In this document: positions 6,656 to 13,324 of the stretch, piece by piece
Position numbering within the stretch: position 1 is the first letter of the stretch
How the letters are laid out: each line of letters opens with the position of its first letter
Source: JBCDCE01 sp039182515
GTDB taxonomy: Bacteria > Pseudomonadota > Alphaproteobacteria > Rhodobacterales > Rhodobacteraceae
DNA length: 18,248 bases
NCBI GenBank assembly: GCA_039182515.1
Contig: JBCDCE010000072.1
Coordinates: forward strand, 1-18,248
Direction of reading: 5' to 3'
Position numbers and translations under genes: made by a program
Notes under the pieces: model-generated
Databases searched by the model: none
The model's input: only the letters and a program-made list of their open reading frames with translations
What the model was told of the DNA's origin: nothing

Positions 6656-7717
6656 ATGCAAACGGACACACTTATTGTGGGCGGCGGCCTTTCGGGCGCG
6701 TCGCTGGCGTCTCAATTGGCGGCGCAGGGGCGCGATTTCTTGTTGGTTGAAGCGCGGGACCGCCTCGGCGGGCGCATTTTGAGCACCGCCGTAGATGATG
6801 CATATTTTGACCTTGGACCCGCTTGGTTCTGGCCAGGGCAACCTCGCATGGCCGCTTTGGTGGACGCGCTTGGCTTGACCCGCTTTGATCAATTTGCCGA
6901 TGGCGCGCTCACCTATGAGGACGAGCGCGGGCAGGTGCAACGCGGTCGGGGGTTTGCATCGATGGAAGGCTCTTACCGGTTAAAAGGCGGTCTTGGCAGC
7001 TTGATTGATGCGCTCTCAAAAACCTTCGAGGCAAAACGCGTCTTGCTGAAAACGCCGATTGTAAAGATCGCATGCAAGGATCACGGCGTTGAGGCCACAA
7101 CAGCTGACGGCAAGCAAATCGAGGCACAGCATTGCGTCCTTGCTCTGCCGCCACGCTTGGCGTCAAATCTCACGTTTGAACCGGTTCTTTCTGAATCCGC
7201 CCTCCAGGCCATGCGTGGGATCGCGACATGGATGGCGGGTCAAGCCAAAGCCGTTGCGGTCTATGATCGCCCCTTTTGGCGGGAAAAGGGCTTGTCGGGG
7301 GATGCGATGAGCCGTCGTGGGCCTTTGGCTGAGATCCATGACGCCTCTCCCGCTGAGGGAGGGCCCTTTGCGCTTTTTGGCTTTGTTGGTGTGCCCCCCC
7401 AAGCACGGGGTGACGCGCAAGCCCTCAAAGCTCAAATCACCGCGCAGCTTGGCCGCCTTTTTGGGCCTGACGCGCGTGAACCGAAGGATCTCTTGGTTAA
7501 GGACTGGGCATACGATGCCCATTCCTCAATGGCCCTGGATTTGCAGCCGCTCTATGCCCATCCAAGCTATGGTTTGCCGCATATCTTAAGAGATGTGTGG
7601 GACGGGCGACTTTTGTTCAGTGGGACAGAGGTTGCGCCGCAGTTCGGCGGCTACTTGGAAGGGGCTTTGGAAGCGGCAGCGAATACGTTAACACAGCTCT
7701 CAAAAGAAGAGGTGTGA
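6656..7717 (+). CDS. FAD-dependent amine oxidase-like flavoprotein
   Basis: The 353-residue protein has the FAD-binding dinucleotide fold VGGGLSGASLASQLAAQG (residues 8-25), followed by the E-A-R-D-R-L-G-G-R motif of the monoamine oxidase/phytoene desaturase superfamily (32-40). It ends with the FAD-contacting GTEVAPQFGGYLEGALEAA. At 353 residues it is shorter than typical monoamine oxidases (~450) and has no signal peptide or membrane tail, so it should be a soluble cytosolic oxidase or dehydrogenase. The ATG at 6656 is four bases after the SDR stop. An upstream in-frame ATG at 6563 lies inside the SDR gene and would add no conserved sequence. The substrate is unknown; amines are the default guess for the family. 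Confidence 0.9.
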   Translation: MQTDTLIVGGGLSGASLASQLAAQGRDFLLVEARDRLGGRILSTAVDDAYFDLGPAWFWPGQPRMAALVDALGLTRFDQFADGALTYEDERGQVQRGRGFASMEGSYRLKGGLGSLIDALSKTFEAKRVLLKTPIVKIACKDHGVEATTADGKQIEAQHCVLALPPRLASNLTFEPVLSESALQAMRGIATWMAGQAKAVAVYDRPFWREKGLSGDAMSRRGPLAEIHDASPAEGGPFALFGFVGVPPQARGDAQALKAQITAQLGRLFGPDAREPKDLLVKDWAYDAHSSMALDLQPLYAHPSYGLPHILRDVWDGRLLFSGTEVAPQFGGYLEGALEAAANTLTQLSKEEV

Positions 7718-7722
7718 CGCCC

Positions 7723-8331
7723 GTGGGACCCAGAGTGGAAACCGATACAAAAACAGCCCTCATGGATTTCGCAGAGCATTCGGTGCGCGCGCGAGGGTTC
7801 GATGGGTTCAGCTATGCGGATCTTGCGGAAGCTGTTGGCATTCGCAAAGCGTCGATACATTACCACTTTCCCACCAAAGCGAGCCTGTCAGAGGCCCTGA
7901 TGGAGCGATACCACAAAGCGCTTCAATCGGCTTGCGCCGGTATCGACGCAAAATATGAAAGAGCTTCTGATCGTTTGGCAGCCATGCTCGATTACTACCG
8001 CAACGCGCTGAAGGGCGGTCAAACACTGTGCCTTTGTGTGGCGTTTATTGGCAGCCAAGAAAGCCTCTCCGAAGATCTCAATTCGAAGATCTTAGCCTTT
8101 CGTGAGATGATCTTGGATTGGCTGACCCAAACCTATGCGCGCGGTCGCCAAGATCACTCTATCGCGTCTGTCACTGCGCCAGACCAAGAGGCGCGATCGA
8201 CCTTGGCGCTTTTGGAAGGCGCTCAGCTTGCGGCACGTGCGGCCAGAGACGTACAGATCTTCGACCAAGCGACCGAATTGCTGAGGCTGCGGTTGCATGG
8301 CTCACTCCCAGGGGGGTCTAAACAAGGGTGA
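7723..8331 (+). CDS. TetR/AcrR-family transcriptional regulator
   Basis: The N-terminal helix-turn-helix is clear at residues ~10-55: ALMDFAEHSVRARGFDGFSYADLA, then EAVGIRKASIHYHFPTKASL. The ligand domain starts with a C-L-C motif (C103 and C105 in TLCLCVAF), near the place of reactive cysteines in electrophile-sensing relatives such as NemR. Thiol-based sensing is therefore possible but inferred. The protein has 202 residues if it starts at GTG 7723, where GAAGAGG lies 10 bases upstream and the N-terminal arm has normal length. GTG 7714 (overlapping the flavoprotein stop), GTG 7735 and ATG 7763 are alternatives. As last gene of the operon it probably represses the GST promoter through the palindrome at 4606-4631. 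Confidence 0.9.
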   Translation: MGPRVETDTKTALMDFAEHSVRARGFDGFSYADLAEAVGIRKASIHYHFPTKASLSEALMERYHKALQSACAGIDAKYERASDRLAAMLDYYRNALKGGQTLCLCVAFIGSQESLSEDLNSKILAFREMILDWLTQTYARGRQDHSIASVTAPDQEARSTLALLEGAQLAARAARDVQIFDQATELLRLRLHGSLPGGSKQG

Positions 8332-8382
8332 TCTCCGGGCACGGCTGACGGTCCTGGTGGCAGATTTTCTCCGGCTTTCTTC

Positions 8383-8399
8383 GTAACAATCTCTGTTGC
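8383..8399 (+). promoter_or_regulatory. Dyad GTAAC-N7-GTTGC, site 1 of a tandem pair
   Basis: GTAAC (8383-8387) and GTTGC (8395-8399) form a near-symmetric dyad, extended by TC before and GA after (TCGTAAC / GTTGCGA, one mismatch in the seven-base arm). The same ten defined bases at the same spacing appear twice at 15201-15243, beside an Rrf2 regulator gene. A second, weaker copy follows 26 bases later. It lies 68 bases before the GTG at 8468, in a place expected for an operator. Confidence 0.7.
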
Positions 8400-8408
8400 G
8401 AGAATCAC

Positions 8409-8425
8409 GTAACTCGAATAGTTTC
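8409..8425 (+). promoter_or_regulatory. Dyad GTAAC-N7-GTTTC, site 2 of the tandem pair
   Basis: GTAAC (8409-8413) and GTTTC (8421-8425) repeat the neighbouring dyad with one base changed. Start-to-start spacing from site 1 is 26 bases, identical to the pair at 15201/15227. The site ends 42 bases before the start codon at 8468, closely matching the 37 bases between site 4 and the start at 15281. Confidence 0.6.
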
Positions 8426-8467
8426 AATGCTTAAGCGCATAGTGACAGAACGTATCGGGGAGAGTTC

Positions 8468-9121
8468 GTGACACTTCAATATCAGCACTCACCAACCCCG
8501 TACGAAGACCTCGCAATAGGTAAGAGCCCGCGTGTGTTTTTGAGTCTCAAGAAGCGCGAATGCAAAGCCGCTGTTTGGGACAGAAACCCCCTTGCGTCTT
8601 TTCAAACTTGGTTGAATGGGCTCGAAAAAGAGGCGCTCCCGCAGGCCCGCCTTATTTTGCGCCCGGAGACCGTGCATGAGGCCCTCAGCCATCTGTGTGA
8701 AGATTTCGGCACACCCTATTGCCGCGAACGTGACATGCTCATTGGGGATATTGCCGCGCTCGCCCATATGTTTTCGGACGTCGCAGCGACCCAATATATA
8801 AGACTTCGCTTGGATGCTGGCGATCTGCCATCAGATCTCATTGCGGGCGACAAAGATGCCGATGTAAAATTGCTGTGCTTGTACCGCGGACAAAACCTTA
8901 AGGTGCGCGCGCAGAGAACATCGCCTCACAATTCTATGCAGGTTCAGCTCGGTGCTCCGATTTTGTTTAGGTCGGATGCAAAGGTTGAGATGCGGTTTGA
9001 TAAGCTTGAAATTAAAGGCCCCTCAAAGCCCGACGCTTCGAGCATTCGCCTTCTTCTTTCCCTTGAGGCGGTCACGCGGAGTGAGGGCGCTCCATCACTA
9101 AATAACCAGACCTTGCATTAA
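8468..9121 (+). CDS. Hypothetical protein, DUF1826-like
   Basis: The 217-residue soluble protein is not confidently recognised. AAVWDRNPLASFQTWLNGL, a central DIAALAHMFSDVAATQYIRLRLDAGD, and KLLCLYRGQ resemble the DUF1826 pattern (the AVW.R start, D...L...F......RLRL, and the RLLCTYRGPGT segment). The histidine that normally precedes the RLLCTY segment and the GPGT are not seen, so it would be a divergent or altered member. The last ~70 residues look poorly conserved. It starts at GTG 8468 with GGGGAGAG just upstream. The stop lies 19 bases before the class III alcohol dehydrogenase, so the two form an operon behind the tandem dyads at 8383-8425. DUF1826 genes are often linked with metal, especially zinc, homeostasis; applying that here is inference. 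Confidence 0.75.
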   Translation: MTLQYQHSPTPYEDLAIGKSPRVFLSLKKRECKAAVWDRNPLASFQTWLNGLEKEALPQARLILRPETVHEALSHLCEDFGTPYCRERDMLIGDIAALAHMFSDVAATQYIRLRLDAGDLPSDLIAGDKDADVKLLCLYRGQNLKVRAQRTSPHNSMQVQLGAPILFRSDAKVEMRFDKLEIKGPSKPDASSIRLLLSLEAVTRSEGAPSLNNQTLH

Positions 9122-9140
9122 ATTTCGGGAGGAAATTCAA

Positions 9141-10304
9141 TTGAAAACGCGTGCTGCCATTGCTTGGGGACCCAACCAACCCCTAGAGATAGAAGAGATT
9201 GATCTTGAGGGCCCCAAAGACGGCGAGGTCCTGGTACGGATTGTCACCACGAGCCTGTGCCATACAGATGTCTTTACGCTGTCAGGGGAAGATCCTGAAG
9301 GTCTGTTCCCTTGCATTCTTGGTCATGAGGGCTGCGGTGTTGTTGAGGAAGTGGGCAAGGGTGTCACTTCCGTTAAACCGGGCGATCACGTGATCCCGCT
9401 TTACGTGCCTGAAGATCCCGAATGTCCCTACATCAAATCGGGTAAAACGAATTTGTGCCAGACGATCCGCGCGACCCAAGGCGCGGGGCTTATGCCCGAT
9501 GGCACATCGCGGTTCTCCTATAAGGGCAAGCAGATTTTGCACTACATGGGCACCAGCACTTTCAGCGAGTACACCGTGCTTCCTGAAATTTCAGTGGCGA
9601 AAATCTCAAAAGAAGCGCCTTTGTCAAAAGCCTCGGTGATGGGCTGTGCTGTGCCTACAGGCATTGGGGCAGTGCGCAACACGGCCAAGGTTGAGCCTGG
9701 GTCCACAGTGGCTGTCTTTGGCCTGGGAGCTGTGGGCATGGCGGTGATCCAAGGTGCGGTTCTCAAAGGGGCCTCCCGGATCATTGGGGTGGATGTGAAC
9801 CCAAATAAGTTCCCGCTGGCCAAATCCCTTGGCGCCACGGAATGCGTCAATCCAAAAGACCACAGCTCACCCATCCACGAAGTGCTCATTGAGATGACCA
9901 ACGGTGGGTTGGACTATACCTTTGAAGCTGTTGGAAATGTCGAGCTGATGCGTTCGGCCCTTGAGGCGTGCCATAAGGGCTGGGGCGAATGCACCGTGAT
10001 CGGTGTGGCTGGCGCAGGTCAGGAAATTTCGACGCGGCCTTTCCAGCTTGTGACTGGGCGTGTTTGGCGAGGCACTGCCTTTGGTGGCGTTCTTGGCCGC
10101 AGCCAATTGCCGGGTATGGTTGATGAATGGTTGCGTGGCGATTTCAGTGTTGATCCCTATATCACACATCACATGCACCACGATCAGATCAATACAGCCT
10201 TTGACCTCCTCAAAGCAGGTGAGTCCATTCGGTCTGTGATCCATTTCCAGCCAGAGAAGACGCTTACCGTCAATTCACTTCCTGGCAAAATCGTGCCGAC
10301 TTAA
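9141..10304 (+). CDS. Class III alcohol dehydrogenase / S-(hydroxymethyl)glutathione dehydrogenase, divergent
   Basis: This 387-residue MDR enzyme matches class III ADH end to end: SLCHTD (Cys40), GHEG (His62) and VMGCAVPTGIGAV (Cys169) provide the catalytic zinc site, GLGAVG (194-199) is the NAD fold, and ESIRSVIHF keeps the arginine used for hydroxymethylglutathione. Known substrates of the family are S-hydroxymethylglutathione (formaldehyde detoxification) and S-nitrosoglutathione. The structural-zinc loop is altered: the usual four cysteines (C..C..C.......C) are D92, C95, I98 and C106, so two ligands are lost. GCGVTTG is GCAVPTG. It starts at TTG 9141, preceded by GGGAGG at 9127-9132. 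The C-terminus is about 12 residues longer than usual. Activity on formaldehyde is likely but not certain. Confidence 0.9.
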   Translation: MKTRAAIAWGPNQPLEIEEIDLEGPKDGEVLVRIVTTSLCHTDVFTLSGEDPEGLFPCILGHEGCGVVEEVGKGVTSVKPGDHVIPLYVPEDPECPYIKSGKTNLCQTIRATQGAGLMPDGTSRFSYKGKQILHYMGTSTFSEYTVLPEISVAKISKEAPLSKASVMGCAVPTGIGAVRNTAKVEPGSTVAVFGLGAVGMAVIQGAVLKGASRIIGVDVNPNKFPLAKSLGATECVNPKDHSSPIHEVLIEMTNGGLDYTFEAVGNVELMRSALEACHKGWGECTVIGVAGAGQEISTRPFQLVTGRVWRGTAFGGVLGRSQLPGMVDEWLRGDFSVDPYITHHMHHDQINTAFDLLKAGESIRSVIHFQPEKTLTVNSLPGKIVPT

Positions 10305-10403
10305 AGCGTTATGCGAAAAAGCTGAATCACCTAACGCTGCCTGAAACCCTTGGTTTCAACGCGTTAGCTGATGCACGATATCTCAGGTATTTCGTCAAAC
10401 GCT
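10305..10403. repeat. ~100-bp imperfect palindromic intergenic element
   Basis: It begins right after the dehydrogenase stop. Outer arms AGCGTTATGCGAAA (10305-10318) and TTTCGTCAAACGCT (10390-10403) are inverted with a three-base mismatch block. Nested inside are ATCA/TGAT (10326-10329, 10369-10372), CTAACGC/GCGTTAG (10331-10337, 10361-10367) and TGAAACC/GGTTTCA (10342-10348, 10352-10358) around a three-base loop. Such layered symmetry suggests a small non-autonomous repeat (REP- or MITE-like) or a long RNA hairpin. There is no T-run that would make it a standard terminator on the + strand. Confidence 0.55.
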
Positions 10404-10450
10404 ATAAAAGAAAGAAATCCTTGGCCTATCCCCGTTTCAGGGGCTGGGCC
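10401..10450 (-). terminator. Probable intrinsic terminator for the - strand VOC gene
   Basis: Read on the - strand after the stop at 10465, GGCC and CCCC arms (10447-10450 with 10440-10443) pair with GGGG and GGCC (10430-10433, 10423-10426) across a six-base loop and a three-base internal loop. A T-rich tract follows (complement of AAAAGAAAGAAA, 10407-10418). Stem plus U-rich tail fits Rho-independent termination, although a few bases separate the stem from the tract. Confidence 0.5.
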
Positions 10451-10464
10451 GAGGGTGATCCATG

Positions 10465-10857
10465 CTAGACTTGCTCTTCGCCGAGGTAGACAAAGCTCAT
10501 TTTGTTGCCGTCGAGATCACGCACATAGGCCGCGTAAAATTCCGGACCATATTGCGGCCTGAGCCCCGGTTCTCCTTCGCTGGATCCGCCCTGGGTGAGG
10601 GCTGCTGAATAGGCTGCATTGACCTCGTCGGTGGACTGACAGGCAAGGCCAACCATGTTGCCATTTCCAGCAACGGCCTGCCGCTCGTCAAATGGCGTTG
10701 CAACCCAAATGCGCCCGCCGCCGCGCAATTCGTAGCAAAAAGCGTGCGGCATGTGCTCGGCAACAAGTCTACCGCCGATGACGGGCAGAACTGCGTCGTA
10801 AAAACCTCGCGCTGCCTTAACGTCGTTTGATCCAAGCATGACGTAGTTGAGAGACAT
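10465..10857 (-). CDS. VOC-fold (glyoxalase/bleomycin-resistance-like) protein
   Basis: This 130-residue protein has two beta-alpha-beta-beta-beta units of the vicinal oxygen chelate fold: MSLNYVMLGSNDVKAARGFYDAVLPVIGG, and in the second half NMVGLACQSTDEVNAAYSAALTQGG, ending AAYVRDLDGNKMSFVYLG. The D-x-D-G-N signature is present, but the usual glutamate ligand following it is replaced (GNKMSF), so metal binding may be altered. VOC proteins of this size act as lyases, dioxygenase-like enzymes or resistance binders, and none can be chosen from sequence. It lies 49 bases downstream of the carbonic-anhydrase-like gene on the same strand and could be cotranscribed with it. No strong ribosome site was seen before the ATG. 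Confidence 0.85.
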   Translation of the reverse strand: MSLNYVMLGSNDVKAARGFYDAVLPVIGGRLVAEHMPHAFCYELRGGGRIWVATPFDERQAVAGNGNMVGLACQSTDEVNAAYSAALTQGGSSEGEPGLRPQYGPEFYAAYVRDLDGNKMSFVYLGEEQV

Positions 10858-10906
10858 GAGGTTAGATCTCAGTATGGCTAATGTTGTTGCGGATCGTCAC
10901 GCGAAC

Positions 10907-11368
10907 CTAGGCGTCGCTTGAGGGGAACCACGTGAGAGAAGAATGATGTAGCGAGATTAAAACGCGCCCTTCGCGCTTGTGATAGGCAAATGTGTAGTCA
11001 GCATGTGTTGCCTCGCCTGCACCGTTTACAAAGGCGTATTGCCCCATGTCTTGGAAGGCCAGGCCGCCTGCATTTTGAACGGGGCCGGACGCGCTTTTGA
11101 ACTCAACGGCCTTCCATGCATTCTTAAGAAACCCGTTATCTCCCGGATAATCGGGATCGCCCCCGACGAAATAGGCTTTAGCCCCTTTTTCATCCAAGCG
11201 GATCACATTTGCCAAAGTGGGTTTGAAGAGAACGGGCGCGTCTGGGTCGCCAAAGTCATAGAGCTCAAGCAATCCGTCCACGTCTTGTTCAGTTACGCAT
11301 TTCGCCCAAGCGTCTTGCGCTGCGACAACTTCAGATTTCGTCATGGGTTCAAAGTTGCGGTTTGGCAT
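10907..11368 (-). CDS. Putative iota-class carbonic anhydrase-like protein (COG4337/NTF2 fold)
   Basis: The 153-residue protein has the motif series of the COG4337 SnoaL/NTF2-like family now linked to iota carbonic anhydrases: LFKPT (47-51), KAYFVGGDPDYP (64-75), a conserved Trp (85), DMGQYAF (107-113), DYTFAYHKREG (124-134) and the hallmark LHHSSL (140-145). Some members have been annotated as phosphoribosyl-AMP cyclohydrolase, which this sequence does not support. Characterised members hydrate CO2, some without metal. No signal peptide is visible, so it should be cytosolic. The role here, and any link with the downstream VOC gene, is unknown. An alternative is a generic DUF4440-type protein, but the HHSSL ending argues for COG4337. 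Confidence 0.7.
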   Translation of the reverse strand: MPNRNFEPMTKSEVVAAQDAWAKCVTEQDVDGLLELYDFGDPDAPVLFKPTLANVIRLDEKGAKAYFVGGDPDYPGDNGFLKNAWKAVEFKSASGPVQNAGGLAFQDMGQYAFVNGAGEATHADYTFAYHKREGRVLISLHHSSLTWFPSSDA

Positions 11369-11527
11369 ATTTCTCGCGGGTCCTTCTGGATTGGGTCGTC
11401 AACACAGCGCTTCTTTTAGCGGATCCATCGGAGTTGAGAAACGCTCTACATTGATTTAGCTGCTCCTACTCACCCAAGCGTTTGAGCACCAGGTCAAAAT
11501 TGCTTTTAGGAAGTTCACAGCGCCAGA

Positions 11528-11992
11528 CTATCTCGGCAGGGGCAAAGCAGTATCGTCTTTCAGTTGATCCATCACGATTTGGCTTTGCACGCGCCCAATT
11601 GCGGGATGGGGCAGCAATGTCTGTTGGACCAAGGTGTTCAGCCGCGCCAGATCTGTGCAAAAGACGCGAAAAATATAATCTGCGTCCCCCGTTAGGGTCC
11701 AAGCCGCAACGATCTCAGGCTGTCTGGATATGAGATCCCTTACGGAGGCATGCGTGCGCTCGGTTTGAGCCTCTGTCTGGACTTGAATGAAGGCCTGAAC
11801 GGTTAGTCCCAACAACCCCGCGTTCAGACGCGCTGGGGTTGCTTCGATGTAACCTTCCGCTTCCAATCTTTGCTTTCGGCGACCGATCTGGGAGGAAGAC
11901 ATCCCAAGGCTTTCGGCAAGATCCAAAGCCGAACACTGTGCGTTCTTCTGAAGGGCGGCCAAGAGGGCGAGATCTTTCGAATCCAAAGTCAT
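11528..11992 (-). CDS. Lrp/AsnC-family transcriptional regulator
   Basis: This 154-residue protein is standard length for the family. It has a helix-turn-helix at residues ~1-55 (LDSKDLALLAALQKNAQCSALDLAESLGMSSSQIGRRKQRLEAEGYI) and an RAM/AsnC effector domain (~65-145: VQAFIQVQTEAQTE, EIVAAWTLTGDADYIFRVFCTDL, VQSQIVMDQLKD). The start at 11992 gives the normal M-T-L-D-x-x-D N-terminus. An in-frame ATG at 12001 is equally possible, and the longer frame to 12091 is not family-like. It is divergent from the hppD gene, so it probably controls tyrosine/phenylalanine catabolism in response to an aromatic amino acid or keto acid. That is inferred from arrangement. The 131-base divergent region holds an 8-bp palindrome, TTGATCAA (12015-12022), and an A/T-rich run at 12041-12054, suitable for Lrp-type binding. 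Confidence 0.9.
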   Translation of the reverse strand: MTLDSKDLALLAALQKNAQCSALDLAESLGMSSSQIGRRKQRLEAEGYIEATPARLNAGLLGLTVQAFIQVQTEAQTERTHASVRDLISRQPEIVAAWTLTGDADYIFRVFCTDLARLNTLVQQTLLPHPAIGRVQSQIVMDQLKDDTALPLPR

Positions 11993-12123
11993 GATGCGCA
12001 TTTTTCGCACTAAATTGATCAAACATGCAAATCGAGCGCGATATTTTAAAAAAAGACGCGGATCTTTGGGCACTGCTCGCATAAGGCGCACTGTAGGATG
12101 GTCTTAGCCAAGAGGAGTAGACC

Positions 12124-13209
12124 ATGGGCCCTTTCCCACATGACGCACCCAAAGCCGAAATCACGCCCGAAAACCCTGCGGGGACCGACGGGTTTGAGTT
12201 TGTTGAGTTTGCCCATCCTGAACCGCAAGAGCTTCGGGAACTCTTTGCAAAGATGGGATATGTGCACACCGCCACTCACAAGACGAAAGCCATTGAGCTT
12301 TGGCAACAAGGTGACATCACCTACGTGATCAACAATGAGCCCGAGAGCCATGCCAAGACCTTCGTTAATCTACATGGGCCTTGCGCGCCGTCGATGGCCT
12401 GGCGGGTTGTGGATGCCCAGCATGCTTTTGAGCATGCGGTGAAGAAAGGGGCCAAGCCCTATGAAGGCTCCGGCAAGACCATGGATGTGCCGGCGATTAT
12501 CGGGATCGGCGGATCGCTGATCTATTTCATTGATCAATACTACGAGGCCAACCCTTACAATGCGGAGTTCGATTGGATCTCGAAGACCCATCCCGAGGGC
12601 GTGGGATTTCATTATCTCGATCACCTCACGCACAATGTCCACAAAGGAAATATGGACACTTGGTTTAAGTTTTACGGCGATCTCTTCGGCTTCAAGGAAA
12701 TTCGCTTTTTTGATATTGAGGGAAAATTTACTGGGCTGTTAAGTCGCGCTTTGACGTCACCTTGTGGCCGCATACGTATCCCGATTAACGAAGATCGCGG
12801 AGAAACGGGCCAGATCGTTGAGTATCTTAAGCGCTACAAGGGTGAAGGCATTCAACACATTGCCGTGGGGGCCAAAGACATTTACGGCGCAACAGACGAA
12901 ATTGCCGCGCGCGGTATCAAGTTCATGAAGGGCCCACCCGAGACCTACTATACGTTAAGCAAATCACGCGTTGTTGGTCATGAAGAGCCGCTTGACCGGA
13001 TGAAAAAGCACGGGATCATGATCGATGGCGAGGGGGTTGTCGGTGGGGGCGAAACACGCATCTTGCTTCAGATCTTTTCCAAAACGGTGATCGGTCCCAT
13101 TTTCTTTGAGTTCATTCAGCGCAAAGGCGATGACGGCTTTGGAGAAGGGAACTTTAAAGCGCTCTTTGAAAGCATAGAGGCGGACCAAATTGAGCGCGGG
13201 GTGCTCTAG
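12124..13209 (+). CDS. hppD: 4-hydroxyphenylpyruvate dioxygenase
   Basis: This 361-residue enzyme converts 4-hydroxyphenylpyruvate to homogentisate with Fe(II) and O2, the second step of tyrosine breakdown. It has two VOC-type halves. The C-terminal half carries the iron triad H167 (YLDHLTHNV), H245 (GIQHIAV) and E329 (FFEFIQRKGDDGFGEGNFKALFESIE). The final GFGEGNFKALFESIE is the C-terminal lid helix diagnostic of HPPD. GAGGAG lies a few bases before the ATG at 12124. Homogentisate dioxygenase and later pathway genes are not in the window, so the pathway must be completed elsewhere. The gene is divergent from an Lrp-type regulator. Confidence 0.96.
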   Translation: MGPFPHDAPKAEITPENPAGTDGFEFVEFAHPEPQELRELFAKMGYVHTATHKTKAIELWQQGDITYVINNEPESHAKTFVNLHGPCAPSMAWRVVDAQHAFEHAVKKGAKPYEGSGKTMDVPAIIGIGGSLIYFIDQYYEANPYNAEFDWISKTHPEGVGFHYLDHLTHNVHKGNMDTWFKFYGDLFGFKEIRFFDIEGKFTGLLSRALTSPCGRIRIPINEDRGETGQIVEYLKRYKGEGIQHIAVGAKDIYGATDEIAARGIKFMKGPPETYYTLSKSRVVGHEEPLDRMKKHGIMIDGEGVVGGGETRILLQIFSKTVIGPIFFEFIQRKGDDGFGEGNFKALFESIEADQIERGVL

Positions 13210-13239
13210 AAAAAGTGGCTTTTCCAGTGCCTGACCGGA

Positions 13240-13251
13240 CGATCTAGATCG
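13240..13251. promoter_or_regulatory. 12-bp palindrome upstream of the GntR gene, candidate operator
   Basis: CGATCTAGATCG is a perfect palindrome in the gap between hppD and the GntR gene, about 74 bases before the start at 13325. It could be an autoregulatory site. It does not match the FadR-type TGGT-N3-ACCA consensus and may be coincidental. Confidence 0.25.
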
Positions 13252-13324
13252 GATTAGGCATGAGGGTCCATGGAGGGCGTTGGTCTCTTTTCGAACCAAA
13301 AAACTGTCTGTAGGGTCTGCGCTT

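Noticed and set aside
10907..11368. Annotation as phosphoribosyl-AMP cyclohydrolase
   Set aside because: It has none of the zinc/cysteine motifs of HisI; the motifs are those of a COG4337 NTF2-like protein.
11466..11733. Small open frames on both strands at the end of the Lrp gene
   Set aside because: They overlap the Lrp/AsnC gene out of frame and show no recognisable domain or ribosome site.
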